Source of the DNA: Marinomonas polaris DSM 16579
GTDB taxonomy: Bacteria > Pseudomonadota > Gammaproteobacteria > Pseudomonadales > Marinomonadaceae
Assembly: GCF_900129155.1 (NCBI RefSeq)
Contig: NZ_FQVF01000006.1
Span: 1-64,000 of the forward strand
Direction of reading: 5' to 3'
DNA: 64,000 nucleotides
The notes under the pieces are model-generated. The model did no database searches. It saw only the letters and a program-made list of their open reading frames with translations, and was not told where the DNA came from. Shown piece by piece: positions 1 to 8,824 of this stretch (its first letter is position 1; every line of letters begins with the position of its first letter). The position numbers and the translations under genes are program-made.

Positions 1-1
1 T

Positions 2-77
2 GTCCCATTCGTCTAGAGGCCTAGGACACCGCCCTTTCACGGCGGTAACAGGGGTTCGAACCCCCTATGGGACGCCA
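2..77 (+). tRNA. tRNA-Glu (TTC)
   Basis: This is a complete 76-base cloverleaf with an encoded 3' CCA. The 7-bp acceptor stem pairs GTCCCAT with ATGGGAC. The anticodon loop CTTTCAC carries TTC within a CCGCC/GGCGG stem, and the T-arm has the standard GGTTCGAACCCC core. It is identical to the tRNA at 234-309, so the pair looks like a local duplication flanking tRNA-Gly. Confidence 0.97.
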
Positions 78-130
78 CTTTTACCTTTTTTAAAGGTAAA
101 GTATTGCTAAGTAGTATATAGCAATGTAAT

Positions 131-205
131 GCGGGAATAGCTCAGTGGTAGAGCACAACCTTGCCAAGGTTGGGGTCGCGAGTTCGAGCCTCGTTTCCCG
201 CTCCA
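131..205 (+). tRNA. tRNA-Gly (GCC)
   Basis: This is a cloverleaf with acceptor stem GCGGGAA/TTCCCGC and encoded CCA. The anticodon is GCC in loop TTGCCAA, within an AACCT/AGGTT-type stem, and the T-loop GTTCGAGCC is normal. It lies between two identical tRNA-Glu genes at 53 and 28 bases, so the three are probably processed from one transcript. Confidence 0.97.
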
Positions 206-233
206 CTTTCTTAAAAGAGAAAGTTTTTTGTAT

Positions 234-309
234 GTCCCATTCGTCTAGAGGCCTAGGACACCGCCCTTTCACGGCGGTAACAGGGGTTCGAACCCCCTAT
301 GGGACGCCA
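234..309 (+). tRNA. tRNA-Glu (TTC), second copy
   Basis: The sequence matches the tRNA-Glu at 2-77 base for base, including the encoded CCA. The pabC start codon lies only 47 bases downstream. No convincing hairpin terminator separates them; there is only a short T-run at about 311-317, so some read-through into pabC is possible. Confidence 0.97.
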
Positions 310-356
310 TCCTTTTTTGCGCTATCATAGCTAACCTTCATTTTGAGTTTTTAGCC

Positions 357-1184
357 ATGACTTGGTTCGTCAATTACAGATTAGACAAATCGGTTTCCGT
401 TGTTGATCGTGGCTTGGCTTACGGTGATGGTGTGTTTGAAACTATTCGTGTTTTTCCTCAGAGTTTCTTAAAAATCAACGATCATCTTTCTCGCCTTTAT
501 CGTGGGCTTTCTAAGCTTGCTATGCCTTTTTCTTTAGAGCAAAAAACTTCTCTGTATAATTTTTTGTATTCCGATGTCTTGCCATTGATCCATGAAGAAT
601 CTGTTGTAAAAATTATGATCAGTCGAGGAGAGGGCGGAAGAGGCTATTTAGCACCTGAGAACTGTATTCATTCCATCATTATCGGTATCCTACCTGCACC
701 TGATTACCAAGTTCATCGAGAAAAAGGTGTTTCACTTTCCATTTCGCCAGTTCCTGTCAGTTCCAATCGCTTTCTTGCTGGAATGAAGCATTTAAACAGG
801 CTTGAAAATGTGATTGCTAAGCAATATTTATCGTCACCTGATTTTGAAGCAATTATGATGAATGGCAATCGAGAGCTGGTTGAGTGTATTCAGAGTAATC
901 TTTTTTGGTGTAAGCAAGGTGTGCTTTATACCCCTTCACTTGAGCAATCAGGTGTGCAAGGTACCTATAGAAAAGCCATTATTGAACGTCAATATGATTA
1001 TACAATCCAAATTGGTCGATTTCTGCTTTGCGATTTGATGGCTGCGGATGAAGTGTTTATTACCAATAGTCTCATGGGTATAGTGCCTGTCATTGGTGTT
1101 ACAGGAGTATCTTTTCCAATTGGAATTCATACTCGGAAATTACAAATTCTAATGCAAGCTAAGGATATGCATGGCGTTTATTAA
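357..1184 (+). CDS. pabC: Aminodeoxychorismate lyase PabC
   Basis: This is a 275-residue fold-type IV PLP enzyme that should convert 4-amino-4-deoxychorismate to p-aminobenzoate and pyruvate for folate synthesis in the cytoplasm. The N-terminal DRGLAYGDGVFETIRV motif and the later MKHLNRLENV segment, with the probable PLP-binding lysine, are typical of the PabC/IlvE group. The order pabC-mltG-tmk-holB-ycfH matches E. coli and favours PabC over a D-amino-acid transaminase. The usual upstream acpP-fabF genes are replaced here by tRNAs. The ribosome-binding site before the ATG is weak. Confidence 0.9.
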   Translation: MTWFVNYRLDKSVSVVDRGLAYGDGVFETIRVFPQSFLKINDHLSRLYRGLSKLAMPFSLEQKTSLYNFLYSDVLPLIHEESVVKIMISRGEGGRGYLAPENCIHSIIIGILPAPDYQVHREKGVSLSISPVPVSSNRFLAGMKHLNRLENVIAKQYLSSPDFEAIMMNGNRELVECIQSNLFWCKQGVLYTPSLEQSGVQGTYRKAIIERQYDYTIQIGRFLLCDLMAADEVFITNSLMGIVPVIGVTGVSFPIGIHTRKLQILMQAKDMHGVY

Positions 1185-2202
1185 GTGGTTTTACCGCGTT
1201 GTTTTTTTATCTGTTACTTTGTCGGCTATATTGGCAGGCTATCTTTATCATACTATTACTGCTCCTGTGGAAATAACGTCGAAAGAAGAATTTGAAGTTA
1301 AAGCGGGAGATACGGCTTATAGTTTAGGTAATGAGCTAAGTGAAAAAGGGTTGATTGCTAATCCATACTTAACTCGTGTGGTTGCTAAATTGCATTCAGA
1401 GTGGGTGCCTAAGGTTGGCAAGTATGCAATCAAACCTGAGATGAATTTATTGGATATAATGGCACTGTTTGATTCAGGGCAATCTATTTTTTACTCTATT
1501 ACTTTGCTGGAAGGCAAGACAACTCGGGATTTTCTACTGGCAATGCAAGCTCGTGGAAATATCACTATGACCTTGCTAGATGCATCGAATGAAGAAATAG
1601 TGAAGAAAGTGGGGCTCGACGTTTCACATCCTGAAGGCCAATTTTTTGCCAATACTTATCGCTATCATGAAGGCGATACTGACGTTAGTATATTAAAGCA
1701 TGCTCATGAATTGATGACTCAAACGTTGAACGATTTGTGGGAGAAAAAAACAGAGAACTTACCCTATAAATCACCTTATGAAGCGTTAATTATGGCGTCT
1801 ATTATCGAGAAAGAAACCGGCGTACCTTATGAACGACCATTAATTTCTCAAGTGTTTATTAGTCGTTTAGAAAAAGGCATGCGACTACAAACTGATCCTA
1901 CCGTTATTTATGGTCTTGGTGATCTATTCAAGGGCAATTTGACGCGCAAAGGTCTCCAAGACTCATCTCCATATAATACTTACAGAATTTATGGGTTACC
2001 GCCAACACCAATAGCTAATGTTGGTCGCGAGGCTATTGAAGCTGCATTAAACCCAGAACAAACAAAGGCCTTGTATTTTGTTGCCAAGGGAGATGGTACG
2101 CATGCTTTTTCAAATACTCTGCAAGAGCATAACCAAGCGGTAAGAAAGTATCAGTTTAAACGACGAGAAGACTATCGTTCGACTCCAGTGATTGCGAAAT
2201 AG
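1171..2202 (+). CDS. mltG: Endolytic murein transglycosylase MltG
   Basis: This 343-residue YceG/MltG-family protein is a membrane-anchored lytic transglycosylase that cleaves nascent peptidoglycan strands. One N-terminal membrane helix (about residues 7-27) is followed by a LysM-like segment (KAGDTAYSLGNELSEKG) and the catalytic domain. ASIIEKETG carries the catalytic glutamate, E213 here. LQTDPTVIYGLGD and SPYNTYRIYGLPPTPI are family signatures. The start overlaps the end of pabC by 14 bases and has AAGGA five bases upstream, so the two are translationally coupled. Confidence 0.95.
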   Translation: MAFIKWFYRVVFLSVTLSAILAGYLYHTITAPVEITSKEEFEVKAGDTAYSLGNELSEKGLIANPYLTRVVAKLHSEWVPKVGKYAIKPEMNLLDIMALFDSGQSIFYSITLLEGKTTRDFLLAMQARGNITMTLLDASNEEIVKKVGLDVSHPEGQFFANTYRYHEGDTDVSILKHAHELMTQTLNDLWEKKTENLPYKSPYEALIMASIIEKETGVPYERPLISQVFISRLEKGMRLQTDPTVIYGLGDLFKGNLTRKGLQDSSPYNTYRIYGLPPTPIANVGREAIEAALNPEQTKALYFVAKGDGTHAFSNTLQEHNQAVRKYQFKRREDYRSTPVIAK

Positions 2203-2213
2203 AGGAAGGTTGT

Positions 2214-2852
2214 ATGAGAGGTAAATTTATTTCGCTTGAGGGTGGAGAAGGTAGTGGCAAAACAACGGCGATTCATTTTATTCGCCAGTGGTTAGATGAC
2301 CATAAAATTCCTTACATAATGACTCGTGAGCCGGGCGGTACACCACTTGCTGAAGAGATCCGCCAGCTTGTTTTGACTCCACGAGACGAATCGGTGAACG
2401 ATGTCACTGAGTTATTGCTTGTTTTTGCCGCGAGAGCGCAACATTTAGCGGAAAAAATCCAACCCGCTTTAGATAAAGGTACTTGGGTGATCAGTGATCG
2501 TTTTTTAGACTCAAGCTACGTTTACCAGGGTAAAGCTCGCGGTGGCGATATCGCTATGCTTGATCAATTGGCAAATTGGGTGGTTGGCGATAATAAGCCC
2601 GATGCAACTCTAGTATTAGATGTTCCTGTTGAATTAGGGCAAGAGCGTGTGGTTCAGCGTCAGCATCAAGACCGCTTAGATAAAGAATCATTTGCGTTCC
2701 ATCAAAAAGTTCGTGATGGCTTTCTTGAGCGTGCTGAAGCGGATCCTAAAAGAGTAAAAATCGTCGATGCAAGCCAGTCTTTAGAATCAGTTAAAAGTCA
2801 GATTGAAGAGCAACTGGCAAAGCTAAACGAAGCTTGGGCTGGTGACTGTTAG
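2214..2852 (+). CDS. tmk: Thymidylate kinase
   Basis: This 212-residue enzyme phosphorylates dTMP to dTDP. The P-loop GGEGSGKTT lies at residues 10-18. The TREPGGTPLAEEIR motif and the SDRFLDSSYVYQG segment that binds the nucleotide follow, and the length is usual for the family. A good ribosome-binding site (GAGGAAGG) precedes the ATG. The gene starts 11 bases after mltG and its stop codon abuts the holB start. Confidence 0.97.
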   Translation: MRGKFISLEGGEGSGKTTAIHFIRQWLDDHKIPYIMTREPGGTPLAEEIRQLVLTPRDESVNDVTELLLVFAARAQHLAEKIQPALDKGTWVISDRFLDSSYVYQGKARGGDIAMLDQLANWVVGDNKPDATLVLDVPVELGQERVVQRQHQDRLDKESFAFHQKVRDGFLERAEADPKRVKIVDASQSLESVKSQIEEQLAKLNEAWAGDC

Positions 2853-3791
2853 ATGACGAATATTGCTGATTGGTTGATTCCATGTTTGCGTCAAGTTCAG
2901 GTGCTGAAACAAACTAATAGTCTTTCTCATGCTTTATTGATTACTGGTGCTGATGGCGTTGGGCAAGAAGAACTTGCCCATGAAATGGTAAAAGATTTAA
3001 TGTGCGAAAAAAATCAGGCTGCAGCTTGTGGTACTTGTCATTCATGTCAGCTGATGAGCGCTGATACGCATCCTGATTTTCGCGTTTTAGATGGCGAAGC
3101 CTCTACGATTAAAGTTGACCAAGTCCGTCTATTAGTGCGTCAAATTAGCCAAAAGCCCCAAGTGGGACAAAATAAAGTCGTATTAATTACCCACGCCCAA
3201 GCGATGAATATTAATGCGGCCAACGCAGTGTTAAAAGCACTTGAAGAACCTGCCGATAGAACCTTTTTTGTTCTCACTAGTTCACAATCAAGCAGCCTTA
3301 TGCCAACGATTAGAAGTCGTTGTTTATTGGTTAATGTGCCTACTCCAAGTATGAATGAAGTGAAATCCTGGCTGATGCAACAACCAGATGGCAAAGCTTT
3401 GGGGGCGTTATTTTGGTTAACTACTCAGCCATTTCGGTTACTGGCGATTCAGCAGCAAGGTAAAACTCAGTTATATGCGGGTTTGCCAGATCAATTGACG
3501 AGCATGCTGCGAGGAACAGTGTCAGTTAGTGCTGTATTAAAAGGTCTGGACAGTAATAATATTGAAGATTACTGCAACGGCTTAGCGGCAATTCTCCATC
3601 AATGCATTTGTCACTCGACTGGTGCGCCTATTGATGAAGCACTGCAAACGATTTACGACACGCTTATTGCTCGTTTAGGCATTCAAACTCTAATGTTGCG
3701 TTATCAATCTCTACAAAAATTGAAGTCAGACCTTCAAAAGACAAATTTAAACCCCATTATGCAACTCACACACGAATTGAATCAGTGGTAA
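2853..3791 (+). CDS. holB: DNA polymerase III delta' subunit
   Basis: This 312-residue clamp-loader subunit helps load the beta sliding clamp. The N-terminal P-loop region (TGADGVGQEELA) lacks the catalytic lysine, as expected for delta', which does not hydrolyse ATP. A zinc-binding cysteine group (CGTCHSCQL, with an earlier cysteine) follows. The VLKALEEPADRTFFVLTSS and TIRSRC motifs of the AAA+ fold are present. The start codon directly follows the tmk stop. Pseudomonas often has pilZ after holB; here ycfH follows directly, as in E. coli. Confidence 0.93.
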   Translation: MTNIADWLIPCLRQVQVLKQTNSLSHALLITGADGVGQEELAHEMVKDLMCEKNQAAACGTCHSCQLMSADTHPDFRVLDGEASTIKVDQVRLLVRQISQKPQVGQNKVVLITHAQAMNINAANAVLKALEEPADRTFFVLTSSQSSSLMPTIRSRCLLVNVPTPSMNEVKSWLMQQPDGKALGALFWLTTQPFRLLAIQQQGKTQLYAGLPDQLTSMLRGTVSVSAVLKGLDSNNIEDYCNGLAAILHQCICHSTGAPIDEALQTIYDTLIARLGIQTLMLRYQSLQKLKSDLQKTNLNPIMQLTHELNQW

Positions 3792-3798
3792 ACCAACT

Positions 3799-4599
3799 AT
3801 GTTAATTGATACCCATTGCCATCTTGATATGCTCGATCTGGCTCCACATAACAATGATATAAATTCAGTCATTGATGCCGCGTATCGAAAGGGCGTTAGG
3901 CAGTTGCTCACTATCTCCGTCGACCTTAATAAAATGGATACCGTGTTAGGATTTACTAAGCGCAACGGCGTCTATGCTAGTTGTGGTGTTCATCCTTTGC
4001 AAAGTGAAGGTCTTGTTACTGATGAAAGCCTACTACGTCAGTATGCCGCTGACCCAAAAGTTATCGCAATAGGCGAAACTGGTTTAGATTATTTTTATGA
4101 AGCATCAGCAGAGGCTCATGAAGCTCAGAAGGAGAGTTTTATCCATCACCTTCAAGCAGCTGGTAGTCTGGGCCTACCCGTGATTGTTCATACTCGAAAT
4201 GCCAAAGAAGATACTTTGTCCTTGATTAAGCAATATGGCAATCGGGATAGTGCTGGTGTGCTGCACTGTTTTACTGAAGATTACGAGATGGCAAAAGCCG
4301 CATTAGATGAAAACTACTTAATTTCTATTTCTGGGATTGTGACCTTTAAAACGGCACAAGACCTGAAAGAAACCGTGCGCAAGTTGCCTTTAGAATCTTT
4401 AATTGTTGAAACGGATTCACCTTATTTAGCTCCAGTACCATATCGAGGCAAAAAAAATGAGCCTCAATATGTTTCTGAAGTTGCTCAATATGTGGCAGAT
4501 TTGAAAGGTATTCGTTACGAGGCCTTACTAGAAGCGACCGCGGCTAATTTTCATCGAGTTTTTGCGAAAGCAAATCCGCAGCATCAACTTCAGCTCTAG
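3799..4599 (+). CDS. ycfH: TatD-family metal-dependent hydrolase YcfH
   Basis: This 266-residue TatD-family TIM-barrel hydrolase is probably a metal-dependent DNase. Metal ligands are visible: the HCH motif at residues 6-8 in IDTHCHLD, the glutamate in AIGETGLDY, the histidines in VIVHTR and VLHCF, and the aspartate in VETDSPYLAP. It sits seven bases after holB, the place YcfH occupies in E. coli, which separates it from the TatD paralogue at 54053-54829. It is the last gene of the pabC operon, and a 217-base non-coding stretch follows. Confidence 0.92.
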   Translation: MLIDTHCHLDMLDLAPHNNDINSVIDAAYRKGVRQLLTISVDLNKMDTVLGFTKRNGVYASCGVHPLQSEGLVTDESLLRQYAADPKVIAIGETGLDYFYEASAEAHEAQKESFIHHLQAAGSLGLPVIVHTRNAKEDTLSLIKQYGNRDSAGVLHCFTEDYEMAKAALDENYLISISGIVTFKTAQDLKETVRKLPLESLIVETDSPYLAPVPYRGKKNEPQYVSEVAQYVADLKGIRYEALLEATAANFHRVFAKANPQHQLQL

Positions 4600-4816
4600 A
4601 TTGTTTCCCAAGGTTCAGTGCAATTGAGTAACAAAAAGTTGGACAGCTGGTGTTTTTTGCTAATAAAACAATGATATTTCCGCTTCCATATAGTCGAAGT
4701 GAAATCACAGTGTTAGTCTCAACATATTGTATTTATTTAAAATATTTGAAAGAAGAGCCTTCTTCTTTCGCAAGCCTATTTTCTGAATGGCTTGTTAGAC
4801 ATAAGGAAATCCATTG

Positions 4817-7300
4817 ATGTCCAACATGGTTACTTCTCTACCGTATCAAGCTCTTTCAGCTAAAGTTCCTGCGGATCACCTGACTTTCAAAACATTAAAC
4901 GATATTGAGCCACTTAGCGGTATTTTAGGTCAAGAGCGTGCTGTTGAAGCCATTCAATTCGGTGTGGCGATGCAACGTCCTGGCTACAATATTTTTGCTA
5001 TGGGCGATTCTGGCACTGGTCGTTCTTCTTATGTATTAAGCTACTTAAAAAGTGAAGCAAAACGCCGTCCAGCGCCTAATGAATGGGCTTATATTAATAA
5101 CTTTACCGAAAGTCATCGTCCAAAAGCACTGGAGTTTTCTCCGGGTCAAGCTTCAGAATTTGAAAAAGAAATTCGAGCATTAATTGATGGCCTAATGGTT
5201 ACCTTTCCAGCGGCTTTTGAAAACCCTACGTATCAGCAACAGAAAAGTGTAATTGATCGTGCTTTTAACGATCAATATGAAGCCGCGATCAATAAAGTAG
5301 AGCGTGTCTCCGGCAAAATTGGCGTCGCCATGTTTCGTGACGCATCTTCTGTGAGCTTTGCGCCTATGAAGGATGGCAAAGCATTAGAAGAGAATGAGTT
5401 TGCCGCATTAACCGATGACGAGCGTGATGCATTTCAAGAAGGTGTTTCGACACTTGAAGGATTGCTTAATGAAGAGTTATTGGGTTTGCCGCAATGGAAG
5501 CGCGCAACTTATGAGCAAATTCGCCAGTTAAATTTAGACACTGTCAAAGAAGCGCTAGATCCATTAATGTCAGGTTTGTTTGAGAAATACAAAGACGATG
5601 CTGATATTACAGCGCATCTTAATGCGTTGAGAGACGATTTAGATAAAACCATAATAGATCAAATGGCTGACGATAAAGCTTCTGAGAACCGCGATGAAAT
5701 AGGTCGTCGTCAATTTTATGAAGAACTGTATTTGCCGAATATCGCTATTACACACGAAACTAATGGTGGGCAGCCTGTAGTGTACGAGCCGCATCCAACC
5801 TACCGAAATTTATTTGGTCAGGTGGAGCACAGTAGCGATCAGGGTATGTTGGTGACAAGTTATCGTTTGATTCGTTCTGGTAGTTTGCATGCAGCAAATG
5901 GTGGTTACTTGATCTTAGATGCTGAAAAACTGCTAACAGACCATTATTTGTGGGAAGCACTTAAGCGCGCACTAAAAAGCAAAACTATCAAAATTGAGCA
6001 TCCTTATGCTGATATGGGCTTGATGAATACCACGACGCTTTCACCGCAGGATTTGCCTTTACAGGTGAAAGTTGTATTGATCGGTGCGCGTGATATTTAT
6101 TACTTGTTGCAAGATGCGGATCCAGATTTTCAAGAAATGTTCCGAGTTTTAGTCGATTTTGACGATACTCTTAAACGCTCTAAAGATTCAGAGTTGTCTT
6201 TTGCTCGCCTAATGAAGGATCGAGTAGATAAAGAAGAGTATGCCAACGTGACGCGTGATGGCGTTGCTGCTTTGATCGAATACAGCAGCCGTCTAGCAGA
6301 ACATCAACGTGAAATGGCTGCAAAAATCGGTGATGTATTTGAATTATTAGGTGAGGCCGATTTTGTTCGTCAGATGGCGAAAGACAGCGAAATCACAGCG
6401 GACCATATTGCTCGTGCTTTAAAAGCGAAAAAACATCGCACAGGTCGAGTCAGTGAGAAAATCATTGAAGAGATCATTGAAGGTACAGTGTTACTAGAAA
6501 GTGATGGTTATGCGGTTGGTAAAATCAACGGTTTAACAGTCATGCAGATTGGTGATAGTAGCTTTGGTGCGCCTGCTCGTATTTCCACAACGGTTTATCC
6601 GGGTGGTAAAGGCATTATTGATATCGAACGAGAGTCAAACCTAGGTCAAAACATTCACTCTAAAGGTGTCTTGATCTTATCTGGTTATCTTGGTAATAAA
6701 TATGCTCAGCGTTTTCCATTAGATATTTCCGCTTCTATCGCGATGGAGCAGAGCTACGGTTATATTGATGGTGACAGTGCTTCTACGGCAGAATTGTGTT
6801 GTTTGCTATCAGCGTTGATTCAAGTGCCTCTACGTCAGGATCTTGCCATTACTGGTTCGTTAAACCAGTACGGTGAGATTCAGGCCATTGGTGGCGTGAA
6901 TGAAAAAATTGAAGGCTTCTTTAACGTCTGTAATGCCCGTGGTTTAACTGGTACACAAGGCGTTATTATTCCTAAGTCTAATGCCGTGAATTTGATGTTA
7001 AGCGATGAGATTGTTGAGGCTGTGCAAGCGGGAATGTTCCATGTTTATGCGATTTCTACAGCTGATGAAGCGTTGCATTTATTGACTGGTATTGAGCCCG
7101 GTGTTGCGGATGAAGAGGGTGAATACCCAGAAGGCACGGTATCTGCTCGAGTAATCGAACGACTAGAAGAAATATCTAAGCTTGGTGAAGAAGAGGAAGA
7201 CGAAGAAGACGATTCTGAAGAAGAATCTGATGATTCGTCAAAAACAGATAAAGATAAAAAGTCTGATAAAGCGAAAAAACCAGAAAAAACTAAAAAATAA
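4817..7300 (+). CDS. Lon-like ATP-dependent protease
   Basis: This protein of about 827 residues combines an AAA+ module with a C-terminal Lon-type peptidase (the LonB/YcbZ-like family). An early P-loop-like GDSGTGRSSYVLSYL and a long helical insert precede the ATPase core. The Ser-Lys dyad is intact: S654 in DGDSASTAE and K697 in GGVNEKIEG. Their 43-residue spacing equals that of E. coli Lon. The ATG at 4817 has AAGGA nine bases upstream and is preferred over the TTG at 4814. The last 50 or so residues are a run of acidic residues followed by a lysine-rich tail, probably disordered. It is not the Lon heat-shock protease itself, and its substrates are unknown. Confidence 0.9.
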   Translation: MSNMVTSLPYQALSAKVPADHLTFKTLNDIEPLSGILGQERAVEAIQFGVAMQRPGYNIFAMGDSGTGRSSYVLSYLKSEAKRRPAPNEWAYINNFTESHRPKALEFSPGQASEFEKEIRALIDGLMVTFPAAFENPTYQQQKSVIDRAFNDQYEAAINKVERVSGKIGVAMFRDASSVSFAPMKDGKALEENEFAALTDDERDAFQEGVSTLEGLLNEELLGLPQWKRATYEQIRQLNLDTVKEALDPLMSGLFEKYKDDADITAHLNALRDDLDKTIIDQMADDKASENRDEIGRRQFYEELYLPNIAITHETNGGQPVVYEPHPTYRNLFGQVEHSSDQGMLVTSYRLIRSGSLHAANGGYLILDAEKLLTDHYLWEALKRALKSKTIKIEHPYADMGLMNTTTLSPQDLPLQVKVVLIGARDIYYLLQDADPDFQEMFRVLVDFDDTLKRSKDSELSFARLMKDRVDKEEYANVTRDGVAALIEYSSRLAEHQREMAAKIGDVFELLGEADFVRQMAKDSEITADHIARALKAKKHRTGRVSEKIIEEIIEGTVLLESDGYAVGKINGLTVMQIGDSSFGAPARISTTVYPGGKGIIDIERESNLGQNIHSKGVLILSGYLGNKYAQRFPLDISASIAMEQSYGYIDGDSASTAELCCLLSALIQVPLRQDLAITGSLNQYGEIQAIGGVNEKIEGFFNVCNARGLTGTQGVIIPKSNAVNLMLSDEIVEAVQAGMFHVYAISTADEALHLLTGIEPGVADEEGEYPEGTVSARVIERLEEISKLGEEEEDEEDDSEEESDDSSKTDKDKKSDKAKKPEKTKK

Positions 7301-7308
7301 ATGACAAG

Positions 7309-7623
7309 CTAGTGCTTGCCATTGGTTCTTTTGATGATTTCAGTTTTGCATTGAGAGTTCACTAAAGAAAAAACTGTGTAATAGAGGTCGTCTGCTTTGA
7401 CATAAATATAGCTGGCGACCTCTTTTCTTTTACTTGGAAGATGTCTTTTTAAAACCAAAGCATTTTTAAACGTTTTTCCACTCATGTACTTTTGAGCGTC
7501 TTTATCTGCAGCAAGCTTTGCGTCAAAGTCGCTGCACTCCGCGAAAGTGAAACTGCTTATTGCCAAACTGAGCAGGACAAGCAATTTGTATCTAAACTTA
7601 AAAATATTGAACTCCATTACCAT
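7309..7623 (-). CDS. Small secreted protein of unknown function
   Basis: This is a 104-residue protein with a probable N-terminal signal peptide (hydrophobic stretch KLLVLLSLAISSFTFA, cleaved before ECSDF). The mature part has two cysteines that could form a disulfide and is rich in lysine. I recognise no family. It converges on the Lon-like gene with eight bases between the stops. The start could be M1 or M3. Confidence 0.6.
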   Translation of the reverse strand: MVMEFNIFKFRYKLLVLLSLAISSFTFAECSDFDAKLAADKDAQKYMSGKTFKNALVLKRHLPSKRKEVASYIYVKADDLYYTVFSLVNSQCKTEIIKRTNGKH

Positions 7624-7841
7624 TCAAATGACTAATCTATCTGACAAGCTAGTAAAGTTTGTAAGATACACGTCAAACACACCTAGTGTCATTAGTGAAT
7701 ATATATTAACAAGGTTAAAGTAGTTATAACGATTACAATATAGTAGGTGTTTTTTTCAGCGAGCATGTTATTTTAAACACATTGTTTTACGCGATTAACA
7801 AAGCCTCGAGCTTAAGTATTTTGGGATTAAAAGGTGTATTT

Positions 7842-8270
7842 ATGAAAAAAGGTCTTCTTACTGCCGCGATTATTTCTATTTCCTGTTCATCTACTGTATT
7901 TGCTGCTTCATGTGATGACACTAGGTTGCATGGTTACATGGAAAATATCAAAGATGAAATGCGCTCTATGTCGTCTGATGTTAAGTCAGGGGACAATGAA
8001 TCTGCGGCAAAACGAGCAAATACACTGATTACTTATTTTGAAAAAGCTCGTAGTGAAACACCTTATAAATTCACTGCAGAAAACTTGCAAGGCAATGAAT
8101 TAAAAGATCAAAAAGCAGAATTCACTAAAGTAGTTGATGACACTATCGTGGTTCTAAAAGATCTAGAAACTGCACTGAAGTCAGGAAACTCTTCAGAAGT
8201 GAAAAAATTACTTGGAGCAATGGGCAACCAAAGAAAAACTGGCCACAGTTCTTTTAAAGCAAATTGCTAG
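7842..8270 (+). CDS. Cytochrome b562-like periplasmic protein
   Basis: The ATG at 7842 gives 142 residues with a clean signal peptide (MKKGLLTAAIISIS to VFAA) and is preferred over an in-frame start 60 bases upstream. The mature part is predicted to be a four-helix bundle like soluble cytochrome b562. A methionine near the mature N terminus (M33, LHGYMENIKDEM) and a histidine near the C terminus (H135, RKTGHSSF) sit where the heme ligands M7 and H102 of E. coli cytochrome b562 would fall. Unlike that protein it has cysteines close to both ends (C24 and C142). Heme binding is inferred; no cognate redox partner lies nearby. Confidence 0.7.
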   Translation: MKKGLLTAAIISISCSSTVFAASCDDTRLHGYMENIKDEMRSMSSDVKSGDNESAAKRANTLITYFEKARSETPYKFTAENLQGNELKDQKAEFTKVVDDTIVVLKDLETALKSGNSSEVKKLLGAMGNQRKTGHSSFKANC

Positions 8271-8331
8271 TTCTGCTGGATGACCTAGCATGAATTCACT
8301 GCTACAATGCGCGCGATAAAGAGAGGATATT

Positions 8332-8685
8332 ATGGCTCGTGTTAAAAAATCGCGCAGTATGCGTGGCAAACTTGGAAAAACTGGTTCAAAAGAGATGATG
8401 AAAGAGCAAAACAAAGCTCGTAAATCTTCACCAACTCGCCGTTTTGTGACAAAGAAATCCAAGGAACGCAAAGAACAAGCGCACAAGAAACTTGAACGAT
8501 TAGGATTGCTTCCAGAAAAAGAAGCTGGGGCTGCACCTGTGCGTCCTCGTCGTTTTGTTTTCGTGAAACCTGTTGATGAAAAAGCAGAGCAAGCGGAAGC
8601 TATGGAAAACGTTAACAACATCGATACGGATAGTGAAGATCTGTCATTAGACGAATTGTTGTCTGCCTTTACTGAGCAAAAATAA
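8332..8685 (+). CDS. Small protein with basic N-terminal and acidic C-terminal halves
   Basis: This 117-residue protein has a strongly basic first half rich in KSR, KKSK and ARKSS segments. A proline-containing linker (GAAPVRPRRFVFVKP) and an acidic tail (DTDSEDLSLDELL) follow. There is no signal peptide or membrane segment. A strong ribosome-binding site (GAGAGGA) and a following terminator support it as a real gene. The charge split suggests nucleic-acid or ribosome binding, but this is only inference and I do not recognise the family. Confidence 0.7.
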   Translation: MARVKKSRSMRGKLGKTGSKEMMKEQNKARKSSPTRRFVTKKSKERKEQAHKKLERLGLLPEKEAGAAPVRPRRFVFVKPVDEKAEQAEAMENVNNIDTDSEDLSLDELLSAFTEQK

Positions 8686-8732
8686 ACGAGCAAAAGTAAA
8701 AGCAGAAAGACAAGCAAATAAATGTAAAATAA

Positions 8733-8759
8733 AAAAGGCTGCAGATGCAGCCTTTTTTT
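8733..8759 (+). terminator. Rho-independent terminator
   Basis: An AAGGCTGC/GCAGCCTT stem with a four-base loop is followed by seven T residues. It ends the transcript of the 8332-8685 gene, just upstream of the AraC-type regulator. Confidence 0.9.
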
Positions 8760-8824
8760 ATGTTAAAAAAGCGCCATACAATAAAAATTTTGACTTAAAT
8801 CATTTGTTAAATAAGGTGATAACT

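Noticed and set aside
1..310. Repeated 76-base units as a CRISPR-like array
   Set aside because: The repeats are tRNA-Glu genes with full cloverleaf structure and CCA ends.
90..330. Frames of about 60 residues across the tRNA cluster on both strands
   Set aside because: They are read through the tRNA genes and have no ribosome-binding site or family resemblance.
4600..4816. A possible heat-shock promoter before the Lon-like gene
   Set aside because: I see AT-rich sequence and a TTGGAC with a TAATAA 16 bases on, but no sigma-32 consensus strong enough to report.
8208..8717. A 169-residue minus-strand frame opposite the small charged protein
   Set aside because: It lies antisense to a better supported gene, starts in a low-complexity leucine run, and reads through the end of the cytochrome gene.
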